Origin: Labilibaculum euxinicum
Lineage (GTDB): Bacteria; Bacteroidota; Bacteroidia; Bacteroidales; Marinifilaceae
Direction: 5' to 3'
NCBI RefSeq assembly: GCF_009795715.1
Contig: NZ_WTCR01000003.1
Coordinates: forward strand, 1-64,000
DNA length: 64,000 nt
In this document: piece by piece, positions 1 through 7,906 of the stretch
Layout of the letters: each line of letters begins with the position of its first letter
Numbering within the stretch: position 1 is the stretch's first letter
The notes under the pieces: model-generated
Databases searched by the model: none
Seen by the model: the letters and a program-made list of their open reading frames with translations, nothing else
What the model was told of the DNA's origin: nothing
Program-made: the position numbers and the translations under genes

Positions 1-1680
1 GGAACACTGAGTGCCGGATCGAACTACGATTTAACTTTCGTGAGTAAAGACTTTAGCATCACTCAAAAAGAAATAACGGTAACAGCTGATGCAGGTCAGA
101 CAAAAGTTTACGGAGGTGCAGATCCAACATTTACTTACACGACATCTTCAGCATTGGAAAGTGGCGATTCTTTCACCGGAGCACTTTCAAGAGCAACAGG
201 AGAAGATGTAGGAAGTTATGCTATTACAATCGGAACACTGAGTGCCGGATCGAACTACGATTTAACTTTCGTGAGTAAAGACTTTGCAGTTACACAGAAA
301 CAAATAACCATAACAGCAGATGCAGGTCAGACAAAAGTTTACGGAGGTGCAGATCCAACATTTACTTACACTACGTCAGCAACATTGGAAATCGGTGATT
401 CATTTAGCGGGGTACTTTCAAGAACAAGTGGAGAATCTGTAGGTTCTTATGCCATTTTGCAGGGAACACTGAGTGCCGGATCGAACTACGATTTAACTTT
501 CGTGAGTAAAGACTTTGCAGTTACACAGAAACAAATAACGGTAACAGCAGATGTCGGTCAGACAAAAGTTTACGGAGGTGCAGATCCGACATTTACTTAC
601 ACTACGTCAGCAACATTGGAAAGTGGCGATTCTTTCACCGGAGCACTTTCAAGAGCAACAGGAGAAGATGTAGGAAGTTATGCTATTACAATCGGAACAC
701 TGAGTGCCGGATCGAACTACGATTTAACTTTTGTGAGTAAAGCTTTTAGCATCACTCAAAAAGAAATAACGGTAACAGTTGATGCCGGTCAGACAAAAGT
801 TTACGGAGATGCAGATCCGACTTTCACTTACACTACGTCAGCAACATTGGAAATCGGTGATTCATTTAGCGGGGTACTTTCAAGAACAAGTGGAGAATCT
901 GTAGGTTCTTATGCCATTTTGCAGGGAACACTGAGTGCCGGATCGAACTACGATTTAACTTTCGTGAGTAAAGACTTTGCAGTTACACAGAAACAAATAA
1001 CCATAACAGCAGATGCCGGTCAGACAAAAGTTTACGGAGATGCAGATCCGACTTTCACTTACACTACGTCAGCAACATTGGAAAGCGGTGACTCATTTAG
1101 CGGAGTACTATCAAGAACAAGCGGAGAATCTGTAGGTTCCTACGCCATTTTACAGGGAACACTGAGTGCCGGATCGAACTACGATTTAACTTTCGTGAGT
1201 AAAGACTTTGCAGTTACACAGAAACAAATAACCATAACAGCAGATGCCAGTCAGACAAAAGTTTACGGAGATGCAGATCCGACTTTCACTTACACTACGT
1301 CAGCAGCATTGGAAAGTGGCGATTCTTTCACCGGAGTACTATCAAGAACAAGTGGAGAATCTGTAGGTTCTTATGCCATTTTGCAGGGAACACTGAGTGC
1401 CGGATCGAACTACGATTTAACTTTTGTGAGTAAAGCTTTTAGCATCACTCAAAAAGCAATAACGGTAACAGTTGATGCCGGTCAGACAAAAGTTTACGGA
1501 GATGCAGATCCGACTTTCACTTACACTACGTCAGCAACATTGGAAAGTGGCGATTCTTTCACCGGAGCACTTTCAAGAGCAACAGGAGAAGATGTAGGAA
1601 GTTATGCTATTACAATCGGAACACTGAGTGCCGGATCGAACTACGATTTAACTTTCGTGAGTAAAGACTTTAGCATCACG
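1..1680 (+). repeat. Tandem 231-bp MBG-domain repeat array
   Basis: The sequence starting GGAACACTGAGTGCCGG recurs at 1, 232, 463, 694, 925, 1156, 1387 and 1618, an exact period of 231 bp (77 codons). Copies come in two main flavours, ending their central segment in SYAITIG or SYAILQG, and these alternate irregularly. That pattern suggests gene conversion or unequal crossing-over among units. A second, shorter block of the same unit lies at about 2174-2870. Confidence 0.93.
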
Positions 1681-4600
1681 CAAAAATCCTTGACCGTTAC
1701 AGCCGAAAACAAAACCAAAGAGTACGATGGAGCCGTATTTACTGGTTTTACTGTTACTTACTCTGGATTTATAACAGGCGAAGATGAAACTGATTTATCA
1801 GGAACACTTGTTTATAGTGGATCTGCTACAACTGCTACCAATGTTGGAACAGGGTATGTCATCACTCCAGGTGGATTGACTTCATCCAATTATGCCATTA
1901 CATTTGCTGATGGTTCATTGGACATTACTCTAAAAGTTTTGACCATTACAGCCGAAGACAAAAGCAAAGAGTACGATGGAGCAGTATACAGCGGATTTAC
2001 TGTTACTTATGCTGGATTTAGAATAGGTGAGGATGAAACTGATTTATCAGGAACACTGACATTCACGGGTACTGCAAGCACAGCGATCAATGTTGGAACA
2101 GGGTATGTCATCACTCCGGGTGGATTGACTTCATTCAATTATCACATTATATTTGTAGATGGTTCATTGGATATAACCCAAAAAGCAATAACTGTAACCG
2201 CTGATGCAGGTCAGACTAAAGTTTACGGAGATGCAGATCCAACATTTACTTACACGGCATCTTCAGCATTGGAAAGCGGTGACTCATTTAGTGGAGTACT
2301 ATCAAGAACAAGCGGAGAATCTGTAGGTTCCTACGCCATTTTACAGGGAACACTGAGTGCCGGATCGAACTATGATTTAACTTTTGTGAGTAAAGACTTT
2401 AGTATCACCCAAAAAGCAATAACGGTAACAGCTGATGCAGGTCAGACTAAAGTTTACGGAGATGCAGATCCGGCATTTACTTACACTACGTCAGCAACAT
2501 TGGAAAGTGGCGATTCTTTCACCGGAGTACTATCAAGAACAAGTGGAGAATCTGTAGGTTCTTATGCCATTTTACAGGGAACACTGAGTGCCGGATCGAA
2601 CTACGATTTAACTTTCGTGAGTAAAGACTTTGCAGTTACACAGAAACAAATAACTGTAACCGCTGATGCCGGTCAGACAAAAGTTTACGGAGATGCAGAT
2701 CCGACATTTACTTACACGGCATCTTCAGCATTGGAAAGCGGTGACTCATTTAGCGGGGTACTTTCAAGAGCAACAGGAGAAGATGTAGGAAGTTATGCTA
2801 TTACAATCGGAACACTGAGTGCCGGATCGAACTACGATTTAACTTTCGTGAGTAAAGACTTTAGTATCACGCAAAAATCCTTGACCGTTACAGCCGAAAA
2901 CAAAACCAAAGAGTACGATGGAGCCGTATTTACTGGTTTTACTGTTACTTACGCTGGATTTATAAGTGGAGAAGATGAAACTGATTTATCAGGCACACTG
3001 GCATTCACGGGTACTGCAAGCACAGCGATCAATGTTGGAACAGGATATGTCATCACTCCAGGTGGATTGACTTCATCCAATTATGCCATTACATTTGCTG
3101 ATGGTTCATTGGATATTACCATTGCATCCCAAATCATAATTTTCAATCCTTTGGGAACAAAAGTTTACGGTGATGCACCATTTACAATTTCTGCAACAGG
3201 AGGTATTTCTGGTAACCCAGTTGTGTTTATTAGTTCAGATCAAAATGTTGCTGTATGTTCGGGAGTTAATGGCGAAATTGTAAACATTATTGGAGTAGGT
3301 ACATGTATGATTAACGCGAATCAGGCAGGTAACAGTAATTTCAATCCTGCAATTCAGGTTAGTCAAATATTAACAGTTAATAAATATATTGCCGGAGATA
3401 CTGACGGAGATGGCGTGATTACTGATCCGGAAATAGCCGGAGACACTGACGGCAATGGAACAATTGATGATTCTGAACTTGCCGGAGATACCGATGGAGA
3501 TGGTGTTATCACTGATCCGGAAATAGCCGGAGACATTGACGGAGATGGTGTGATTACTGATCCGGAGATAGCAGGAGACACTGATGGAGACGGTGTGATT
3601 ACTGATCCGGAAATAGCCGGAGACACTGACGGAGATGGTGTAATTACTGATCCGGAAATAGCCGGAGACACTGATGGAGATGGTGTTATCACTGATCCGG
3701 AAATAGCCGGAGACATTGACGGAGATGGTGTTATCTCTGATCCGGAAATAGCCGGAGACACTGACGGCAATGGAACAATTGATGATTCTGAACTTGCCGG
3801 AGACACCGATGGAGATGGTATTATCACTGATCCGGAAATAGCCGGAGACATTGCCGGAGATGGTGTTATCTCTGATCCGGAAATAGCCGGAGACACTGAC
3901 GGCAATGGTGTGATTACTGATCCGGAAATAGCCGGAGACACCGATGGAGATGGTGTGATTACTGATCCGGAAATAGCCGGAGACACTGACGGAGATGGTG
4001 TTATCTCTGATCCGGAAATAGCCGGAGACACCGATGGAGATGGTATTATCACTGATCCGGAGATAGCAGGAGATACCGATGGAGATGGTGTGATTACTGA
4101 TCCGGAGATAGCAGGAGATACCGATGGAGATGGTGTAATTACTGATCCGGAAATAGCCGGAGACACTGATGGAGACGGTGTGATTACTGATCCGGAAATA
4201 GCCGGAGACACCGATGGAGATGGTGTAATTACTGATCCGGAAATAGCCGGAGACACTGATGGAGATGGTGTGATTACTGATCCGGAGATAGCCGGAGATA
4301 CCGATGGAGATGGTGTAATTACTGATCCGGAAATAGCCGGAGACACTGATGGAGACGGTGTGATTACTGATCCGGAAATAGCCGGAGACACTGATGGAGA
4401 CGGTGTGATTACTGATCCGGAAATAGCCGGAGACACTGACGGAGATGGTGTTATCACTGATCCGGAAATAGCTGGAGATACCAACGGTGATGGCGTAATT
4501 GATGATTCCGAATCAACTGAAATCACTTTAGATCTAGTAAATGATGTTGATAATCCATTGAGTCTTTGTGATGATACTGAGGTTGAACTCGCATATACCG

Positions 4601-5307
4601 GTTTAATTGGAAATCCAAGTCAATATAAAATCACATTCGAAGAATCAGCGAGTACTGCAGGATTTCATGATATAGATTATACTGATATTTTATCGGATTC
4701 AAGAGTGTTTCGATTTTCAGTGCCTGTTGGGGTTCCAGATGGTTTGTATGAAGGGAATCTGCAATTGAGAAATAACTTTGGGGTAGAGTCTGTGATGTAT
4801 AAATTTCAGTTTATCGTAAATGTATCAGCAGAATATATTATTTCGAAGTATGATGATGTGGTACTGTGCGACAACAGCAGTGAACGATTTGCAGCTTATC
4901 AATGGTATAAAGATGGAGTTGCGATTCCGGGTGCTGTTAATCAATTCTATAATGATCCTGATGGTCTGGTTGGTTCGTATTCTTTGGATTTAATAACTAT
5001 TGACGGACAGCATTTGACAACTTGCTCAAAGGAATTCAATATTCCATTAAATAAATCAATTAGTGTTTATCCTAATCCGATAAGTAGTAATGGTAAATGT
5101 ACTGTTCGTATGAATGGTTTTGAAGAAGACGAATTACTGGGAAGTCAATTGTCAATATTCAATTCGTTTGGAGCCAAAGTATTTTATACTGAAGATGTGA
5201 TAAAAGAAAATGTATTACTGCTTCAATTGAAAAATGGAGTTTATGTTGGAAATGTCACTACTGAGACGGGATCTAAGTATTCATTTAAAATTCTTATTCA
5301 AAAATAA
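1..5307 (+). CDS. Giant MBG-repeat surface adhesin with acidic 45-bp repeats and T9SS type A tail (5' partial)
   Basis: The reading frame is open from base 1, so the true start lies upstream; the GTG at 40 is internal. Seen in order: about seven near-identical 77-residue MBG-type units, each with a QTKVYG.ADPTF core and ending SAGSNYDLTFVSK; two YDG-type units (TKEYDGAV, GYVITPGGLTS); three more MBG units; one YDG unit; an Ig-like domain; 25 copies of a 15-residue AGDTDGDGVITDPEI repeat; an Ig-like region; and a C-terminal tail with VYPNP and a final FKILIQK. Tails of this type direct export by the type IX secretion system and attachment to the cell surface. The DxDGDGxIxDxE pattern resembles calcium-binding loops, so calcium-stiffened stalk repeats are a reasonable inference. 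The likely role is adhesion or motility; the ligand is unknown. Confidence 0.9.
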   Translation, partial: GTLSAGSNYDLTFVSKDFSITQKEITVTADAGQTKVYGGADPTFTYTTSSALESGDSFTGALSRATGEDVGSYAITIGTLSAGSNYDLTFVSKDFAVTQKQITITADAGQTKVYGGADPTFTYTTSATLEIGDSFSGVLSRTSGESVGSYAILQGTLSAGSNYDLTFVSKDFAVTQKQITVTADVGQTKVYGGADPTFTYTTSATLESGDSFTGALSRATGEDVGSYAITIGTLSAGSNYDLTFVSKAFSITQKEITVTVDAGQTKVYGDADPTFTYTTSATLEIGDSFSGVLSRTSGESVGSYAILQGTLSAGSNYDLTFVSKDFAVTQKQITITADAGQTKVYGDADPTFTYTTSATLESGDSFSGVLSRTSGESVGSYAILQGTLSAGSNYDLTFVSKDFAVTQKQITITADASQTKVYGDADPTFTYTTSAALESGDSFTGVLSRTSGESVGSYAILQGTLSAGSNYDLTFVSKAFSITQKAITVTVDAGQTKVYGDADPTFTYTTSATLESGDSFTGALSRATGEDVGSYAITIGTLSAGSNYDLTFVSKDFSITQKSLTVTAENKTKEYDGAVFTGFTVTYSGFITGEDETDLSGTLVYSGSATTATNVGTGYVITPGGLTSSNYAITFADGSLDITLKVLTITAEDKSKEYDGAVYSGFTVTYAGFRIGEDETDLSGTLTFTGTASTAINVGTGYVITPGGLTSFNYHIIFVDGSLDITQKAITVTADAGQTKVYGDADPTFTYTASSALESGDSFSGVLSRTSGESVGSYAILQGTLSAGSNYDLTFVSKDFSITQKAITVTADAGQTKVYGDADPAFTYTTSATLESGDSFTGVLSRTSGESVGSYAILQGTLSAGSNYDLTFVSKDFAVTQKQITVTADAGQTKVYGDADPTFTYTASSALESGDSFSGVLSRATGEDVGSYAITIGTLSAGSNYDLTFVSKDFSITQKSLTVTAENKTKEYDGAVFTGFTVTYAGFISGEDETDLSGTLAFTGTASTAINVGTGYVITPGGLTSSNYAITFADGSLDITIASQIIIFNPLGTKVYGDAPFTISATGGISGNPVVFISSDQNVAVCSGVNGEIVNIIGVGTCMINANQAGNSNFNPAIQVSQILTVNKYIAGDTDGDGVITDPEIAGDTDGNGTIDDSELAGDTDGDGVITDPEIAGDIDGDGVITDPEIAGDTDGDGVITDPEIAGDTDGDGVITDPEIAGDTDGDGVITDPEIAGDIDGDGVISDPEIAGDTDGNGTIDDSELAGDTDGDGIITDPEIAGDIAGDGVISDPEIAGDTDGNGVITDPEIAGDTDGDGVITDPEIAGDTDGDGVISDPEIAGDTDGDGIITDPEIAGDTDGDGVITDPEIAGDTDGDGVITDPEIAGDTDGDGVITDPEIAGDTDGDGVITDPEIAGDTDGDGVITDPEIAGDTDGDGVITDPEIAGDTDGDGVITDPEIAGDTDGDGVITDPEIAGDTDGDGVITDPEIAGDTNGDGVIDDSESTEITLDLVNDVDNPLSLCDDTEVELAYTGLIGNPSQYKITFEESASTAGFHDIDYTDILSDSRVFRFSVPVGVPDGLYEGNLQLRNNFGVESVMYKFQFIVNVSAEYIISKYDDVVLCDNSSERFAAYQWYKDGVAIPGAVNQFYNDPDGLVGSYSLDLITIDGQHLTTCSKEFNIPLNKSISVYPNPISSNGKCTVRMNGFEEDELLGSQLSIFNSFGAKVFYTEDVIKENVLLLQLKNGVYVGNVTTETGSKYSFKILIQK
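3391..4515 (+). repeat. 25 tandem 45-bp repeats encoding AGDTDGDGVITDPEI
   Basis: From the GCC at 3391 the sequence repeats with an exact 45-bp period. There are 24 copies to 4470 and a last divergent copy to 4515 ending in DDSES. Most differences between copies are synonymous (GAC/GAT, ATT/ATC, GCC/GCA). Protein-level variants are TDGNGTIDDSEL, DIDGDG, DIAGDG and VISDPE. Exact spacing keeps the frame open and should permit copy-number change by slippage. Confidence 0.96.
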
Positions 5308-5375
5308 CAGGTGTATTTTATAATTAGAAAAAAATTACAATCAACAGTATTCGTGAAAACTCAAGAAATCAATCA

Positions 5376-6809
5376 ATGAAAAAATATAAAATACAGGTTC
5401 TAATTGGATTTTCCCTCTTTGTTTTTGGATCAGTTAAAGCCCAGAAAGCAGATCAGTTTTTATCACTTGATATGAGTAGTGGACTGCATAGCATGCAATA
5501 TTCTCTTCAAAATGGCAAAGCAAAAAGACAGTTTGGATATGGCTTCCATCTGTCTTACAGCTATTTTTTAAATTCACATTGGGGAGTGCAGACAGGTATT
5601 GGAATGCAGAAGTGTCGAACTGAGGCAATCTTAAATTATCAGTCGAGTACCAGTGAAATTGATTCTGATGGCGATTCGTATGAGTTTCGTAACAGGTTTG
5701 ATAACTGGCAGGAAAAACAAGATGTCTTTTTTGTTGACATTCCGTTATCCTTACAGTATCAAAAGATGTTAGGGAAAAAATTTGGGATTTTAGCTGGGTT
5801 AGGGGCTCAAATATCTATTCCTGCACAGGCCACTTATGAAACAACAGGAGGTGAAATGGTAACCACTGCCTATTACAGTCAGTGGAATGTAGAGTTATAC
5901 GATTTACCGCAACATGGTTTAGGTTCGATTACAACTAAATACAAAGGCGACATATCTTTAAATCCATCTTATTCTGCGATTGCAGAATTGGATGGGTTTT
6001 ATCAAGTATCTGAGAAAATAGATGTGTATGCAGGATGTTATTGTAACTATGGTTTTAATAATTTAATAAGCCCTGAGAAAAAAATAGTTTATCAGCCAGA
6101 CGGGGTTTACAATGGGATCTTAGCATCAGATCAGGTTTCTAAGGTTAATCTGTTGGCATTTGGACTTAAAGTTGGAGTCCGTTTCCGAATAAATAAGGTA
6201 AGGCGCAGAATTAGCAAGAAAACAGGATCAATGAACGAGGTACAAACAGCAGAATATTCTGGTTCGTTGCTCCCGGCAGGTTCGGTAAAAGAAGAATTAG
6301 GTATTGAATCAGCAAAAACAGGATCAATGAACGAGGTACAAACAACAGAACATTCCGGTTCGTTACTGCCCGCTGATTCGGTAAAAGAAGAATTAGATAT
6401 TGAACCAGCAAAATCAGAAATTAAAACCTCAGTTAATAAAGAAGAAACACCAATTGAAAAGGCAAGACAAATATCAGACTCTATGAATCTGGAGTTTAGT
6501 TTTAATTCAATAGAACTTATAAAAGAGCAAGATAGTAATTTCCAGATCTTGAGTAATCTCTTGAAAGAAAATCAGGAAATACAGTTGCAAATAATTGGAC
6601 ACACATGTAATATCGCAGATTATGAAACAAATATGATAGTTGGTTTAAGAAGAGCAGAATATGTAAAGTCTAAATTAATTGAGTTGGGTGTTCCTCCTTT
6701 TCAAATGGAAATAGAAAGCAGGGGTTTAAATGAGCCCCTTTTTGAAAATACATCCGAAGAAAACAGAGTGAAAAATAGAAGGGTGGAAATAAAGGTTATC
6801 TCTAAATAA
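5376..6809 (+). CDS. Outer-membrane beta-barrel protein with C-terminal OmpA domain
   Basis: This 477-residue protein begins with a signal peptide ending near GSVKAQ. Residues about 25-275 look like an outer-membrane beta-barrel: alternating aromatic and polar strands, with GFHLSYSYFLNSHWGVQTGIG as a typical strand pair. A low-complexity linker holds two copies of a 32-residue unit starting KTGSMNEVQT. Residues about 370-477 form an OmpA-like peptidoglycan-binding domain (LQIIGHTCN, GLRRAEYVKSKL, ENRVKNRRVEIKV). It starts 68 bp after the giant adhesin on the same strand, so it probably acts as that adhesin's outer-membrane partner anchored to the cell wall. It is not a clear PorP/SprF member. 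The partner role is inferred from position. Confidence 0.85.
   Translation: MKKYKIQVLIGFSLFVFGSVKAQKADQFLSLDMSSGLHSMQYSLQNGKAKRQFGYGFHLSYSYFLNSHWGVQTGIGMQKCRTEAILNYQSSTSEIDSDGDSYEFRNRFDNWQEKQDVFFVDIPLSLQYQKMLGKKFGILAGLGAQISIPAQATYETTGGEMVTTAYYSQWNVELYDLPQHGLGSITTKYKGDISLNPSYSAIAELDGFYQVSEKIDVYAGCYCNYGFNNLISPEKKIVYQPDGVYNGILASDQVSKVNLLAFGLKVGVRFRINKVRRRISKKTGSMNEVQTAEYSGSLLPAGSVKEELGIESAKTGSMNEVQTTEHSGSLLPADSVKEELDIEPAKSEIKTSVNKEETPIEKARQISDSMNLEFSFNSIELIKEQDSNFQILSNLLKENQEIQLQIIGHTCNIADYETNMIVGLRRAEYVKSKLIELGVPPFQMEIESRGLNEPLFENTSEENRVKNRRVEIKVISK
6219..6410 (+). repeat. Tandem duplication of a 96-bp linker segment
   Basis: Units 6219-6314 and 6315-6410 share nearly all bases, including AAAACAGGATCAATGAACGA at the start of each. 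They encode the two KTGSMNEVQT...VKEEL linker copies between the barrel and the OmpA domain. The duplication lengthens the periplasmic linker without changing frame. Confidence 0.92.
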
Positions 6810-6832
6810 TGAGGTTTTGTTGGATGAGCAGG

Positions 6833-6863
6833 AGAGAGGGATTATGCCTCTCTTTTTTGTTTT
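6833..6863 (+). terminator. Rho-independent terminator after the OmpA-type gene
   Basis: AGAGAGG at 6833-6839 pairs with CCTCTCT at 6847-6853 across a 7-base loop. A T-rich run (TTTTTTGTTTT) follows. It lies 24 bases after the stop codon of the barrel/OmpA gene. Confidence 0.85.
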
Positions 6864-7118
6864 CGTTATGAGTACCGTTAAGAATCCCAAATGGTTTCTT
6901 CTTATCCCTTTTTCAATATCTTAAAATAGGTTCAAAAAAAGAGAGTCTCAAATGAATGAAACTCTCTTTCTAGATTAGAATAATACAATTAACATCTTAT
7001 GGAGTTATTGATTTTAGTGTAATTTCTCCGAAGAACTCTTGTTCTTTTTTTCAATAGTGCTTCATCATTTGCGATCAATCATTTTTCCCAATCAAGATCA
7101 TTGCATAAATGCCGCTAA
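6864..7118. other. Gap between OmpA-type gene and GH20 remnant
   Basis: Apart from the 36-bp hairpin repeat at 6934-6969, I see no gene or RNA here. The sequence is AT-rich with stops in all frames. It is probably decayed non-coding DNA at the 3' side of the GH20 remnant. Confidence 0.5.
6934..6969. repeat. 36-bp hairpin repeat, left copy
   Basis: AAAGAGAGT at 6938-6946 pairs with ACTCTCTTT at 6961-6969 around a 14-base loop, preceded by extra A residues. The whole 36 bases, loop included, recur exactly at 10392-10427. It could work as a terminator for either strand (A-run on one side, T-run on the other). Identity of the loop points to recent duplication or a dispersed element, because a terminator needs only the stem. 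Confidence 0.85.
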
Positions 7119-7454
7119 TTAATCCTTATGGTAGTTTATTTCAAGTAGATCCCATCTTTTTTCTAATTTTGATAATGAACCTAAAAACTTAGAGTAATCC
7201 TTTTCTTCTTTGATTGTCCAGCCAACTTCGGCATATGCAGCCAGTCTTGGAAATATCTGTAAATTCATTTTCTGAACTGTTGGAATCCATTCACTCCACA
7301 TCTGACATCCCAGTCCTGGAATTTTGGAATCATATTTTGGATCCAGACCTTCGGGGATTGGATCGAATGAATAGGCTTTAGTCAAGGGAATTGTTTCATA
7401 CTCTTTTGCAACTGGATGATTCAAATGAACATGTTCGAATAATTTCTTCACCAC
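7119..7454 (-). pseudogene. C-terminal remnant of a GH20 beta-hexosaminidase
   Basis: The frame encodes 111 residues matching only the C-terminal end of the GH20 catalytic barrel: AYSFDPIPEGL, then GCQMWSEWIP, then FPRLAAYAEVGWT, where the family has a G-x-Q-x-x-x-W-[ST]-E loop and a PR-x-x-A-x-[AS]-E-[VL]-x-W helix. Intact GH20 enzymes are usually over 500 residues. The catalytic Asp-Glu pair lies in the missing part, so this piece cannot be active. The ATG at 7454 is an internal Met, not a real start. With the regulator remnant just upstream (7599-7870) it forms a decaying carbohydrate locus. Confidence 0.8.
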
Positions 7455-7598
7455 TTTAAAAATTATCTGGTTTTAGAATGACTTTTATTAAAACCTTTGG
7501 TTGGAACATTTATTAAAAAAATCAGGAAGGAAGTCACTTCCCTGGGTTCAGGCTGTTATTTTTAATACAGGTTGTAAATAGAAGATGGTTTGTGTGGT
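7455..7598. other. Gap between two remnants
   Basis: No open frame or RNA is seen. A short inverted repeat (GGAAG..CTTCC, about 7530-7543) is present. Most of the GH20 gene and any intergenic sequence before it appear to have been deleted here. Confidence 0.4.
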
Positions 7599-7870
7599 TT
7601 AGTCCAATTTCCGATCTTTGCTGGGTGAAATGTCAAAAATACTTTTAAAGCTTTTTGAAAAGCTGGAAAGGCTGTTGAATCCAACACTGTTTATTATTTC
7701 GGTAATGTTACCTTTCTTGTTTTTGATCATTTGAACCACTTTTTTAAGCCTGTGGTTTTTTAGGATGTCTTTGGTTGATTGGTAATGGCTTTTAGTTTGC
7801 GGTATAAATGCGTGGAACTAAGGTTCATTTTTGAGCTGATCATTTCAACGGATAAATCCGGATTACTAAT
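7599..7870 (-). pseudogene. Frameshifted remnant of an AraC-type DNA-binding domain
   Basis: Reading the minus strand gives NPDLSVEMISSKMNLSSTHL then YRKLKAITNQ; after a one-base shift near 7777 it gives STKDILKNHRLKKVVQMI, then GNITEIINSVGFNSLSSFSK, then SFKSIFDISPSKDRKLD and a stop at 7599-7601. This is the two-helix AraC HTH pattern (SSTHLYRKLKAIT; VGFxSxSxFSKxFK). Such domains end AraC activators and hybrid two-component regulators that control carbohydrate loci. The fragment lacks any sensor domain, carries the frameshift, and has a stop just upstream of its first recognisable residue. It probably once regulated the neighbouring GH20 and GH2 genes. Confidence 0.8.
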
Positions 7871-7906
7871 AAACTAACTAACAATATTTGATAAGATTAG
7901 AAGATA

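Noticed and set aside
3391-4515. CRISPR array
   Set aside because: Repeats are contiguous 45-bp units with no unique spacers and lie in a coding frame.
3363-4526. 387-codon minus-strand frame opposite the 45-bp repeats
   Set aside because: It only mirrors the repeat period on the other strand (PSVSPAISGSVIT repeats), and the plus-strand gene has the T9SS tail and domains.
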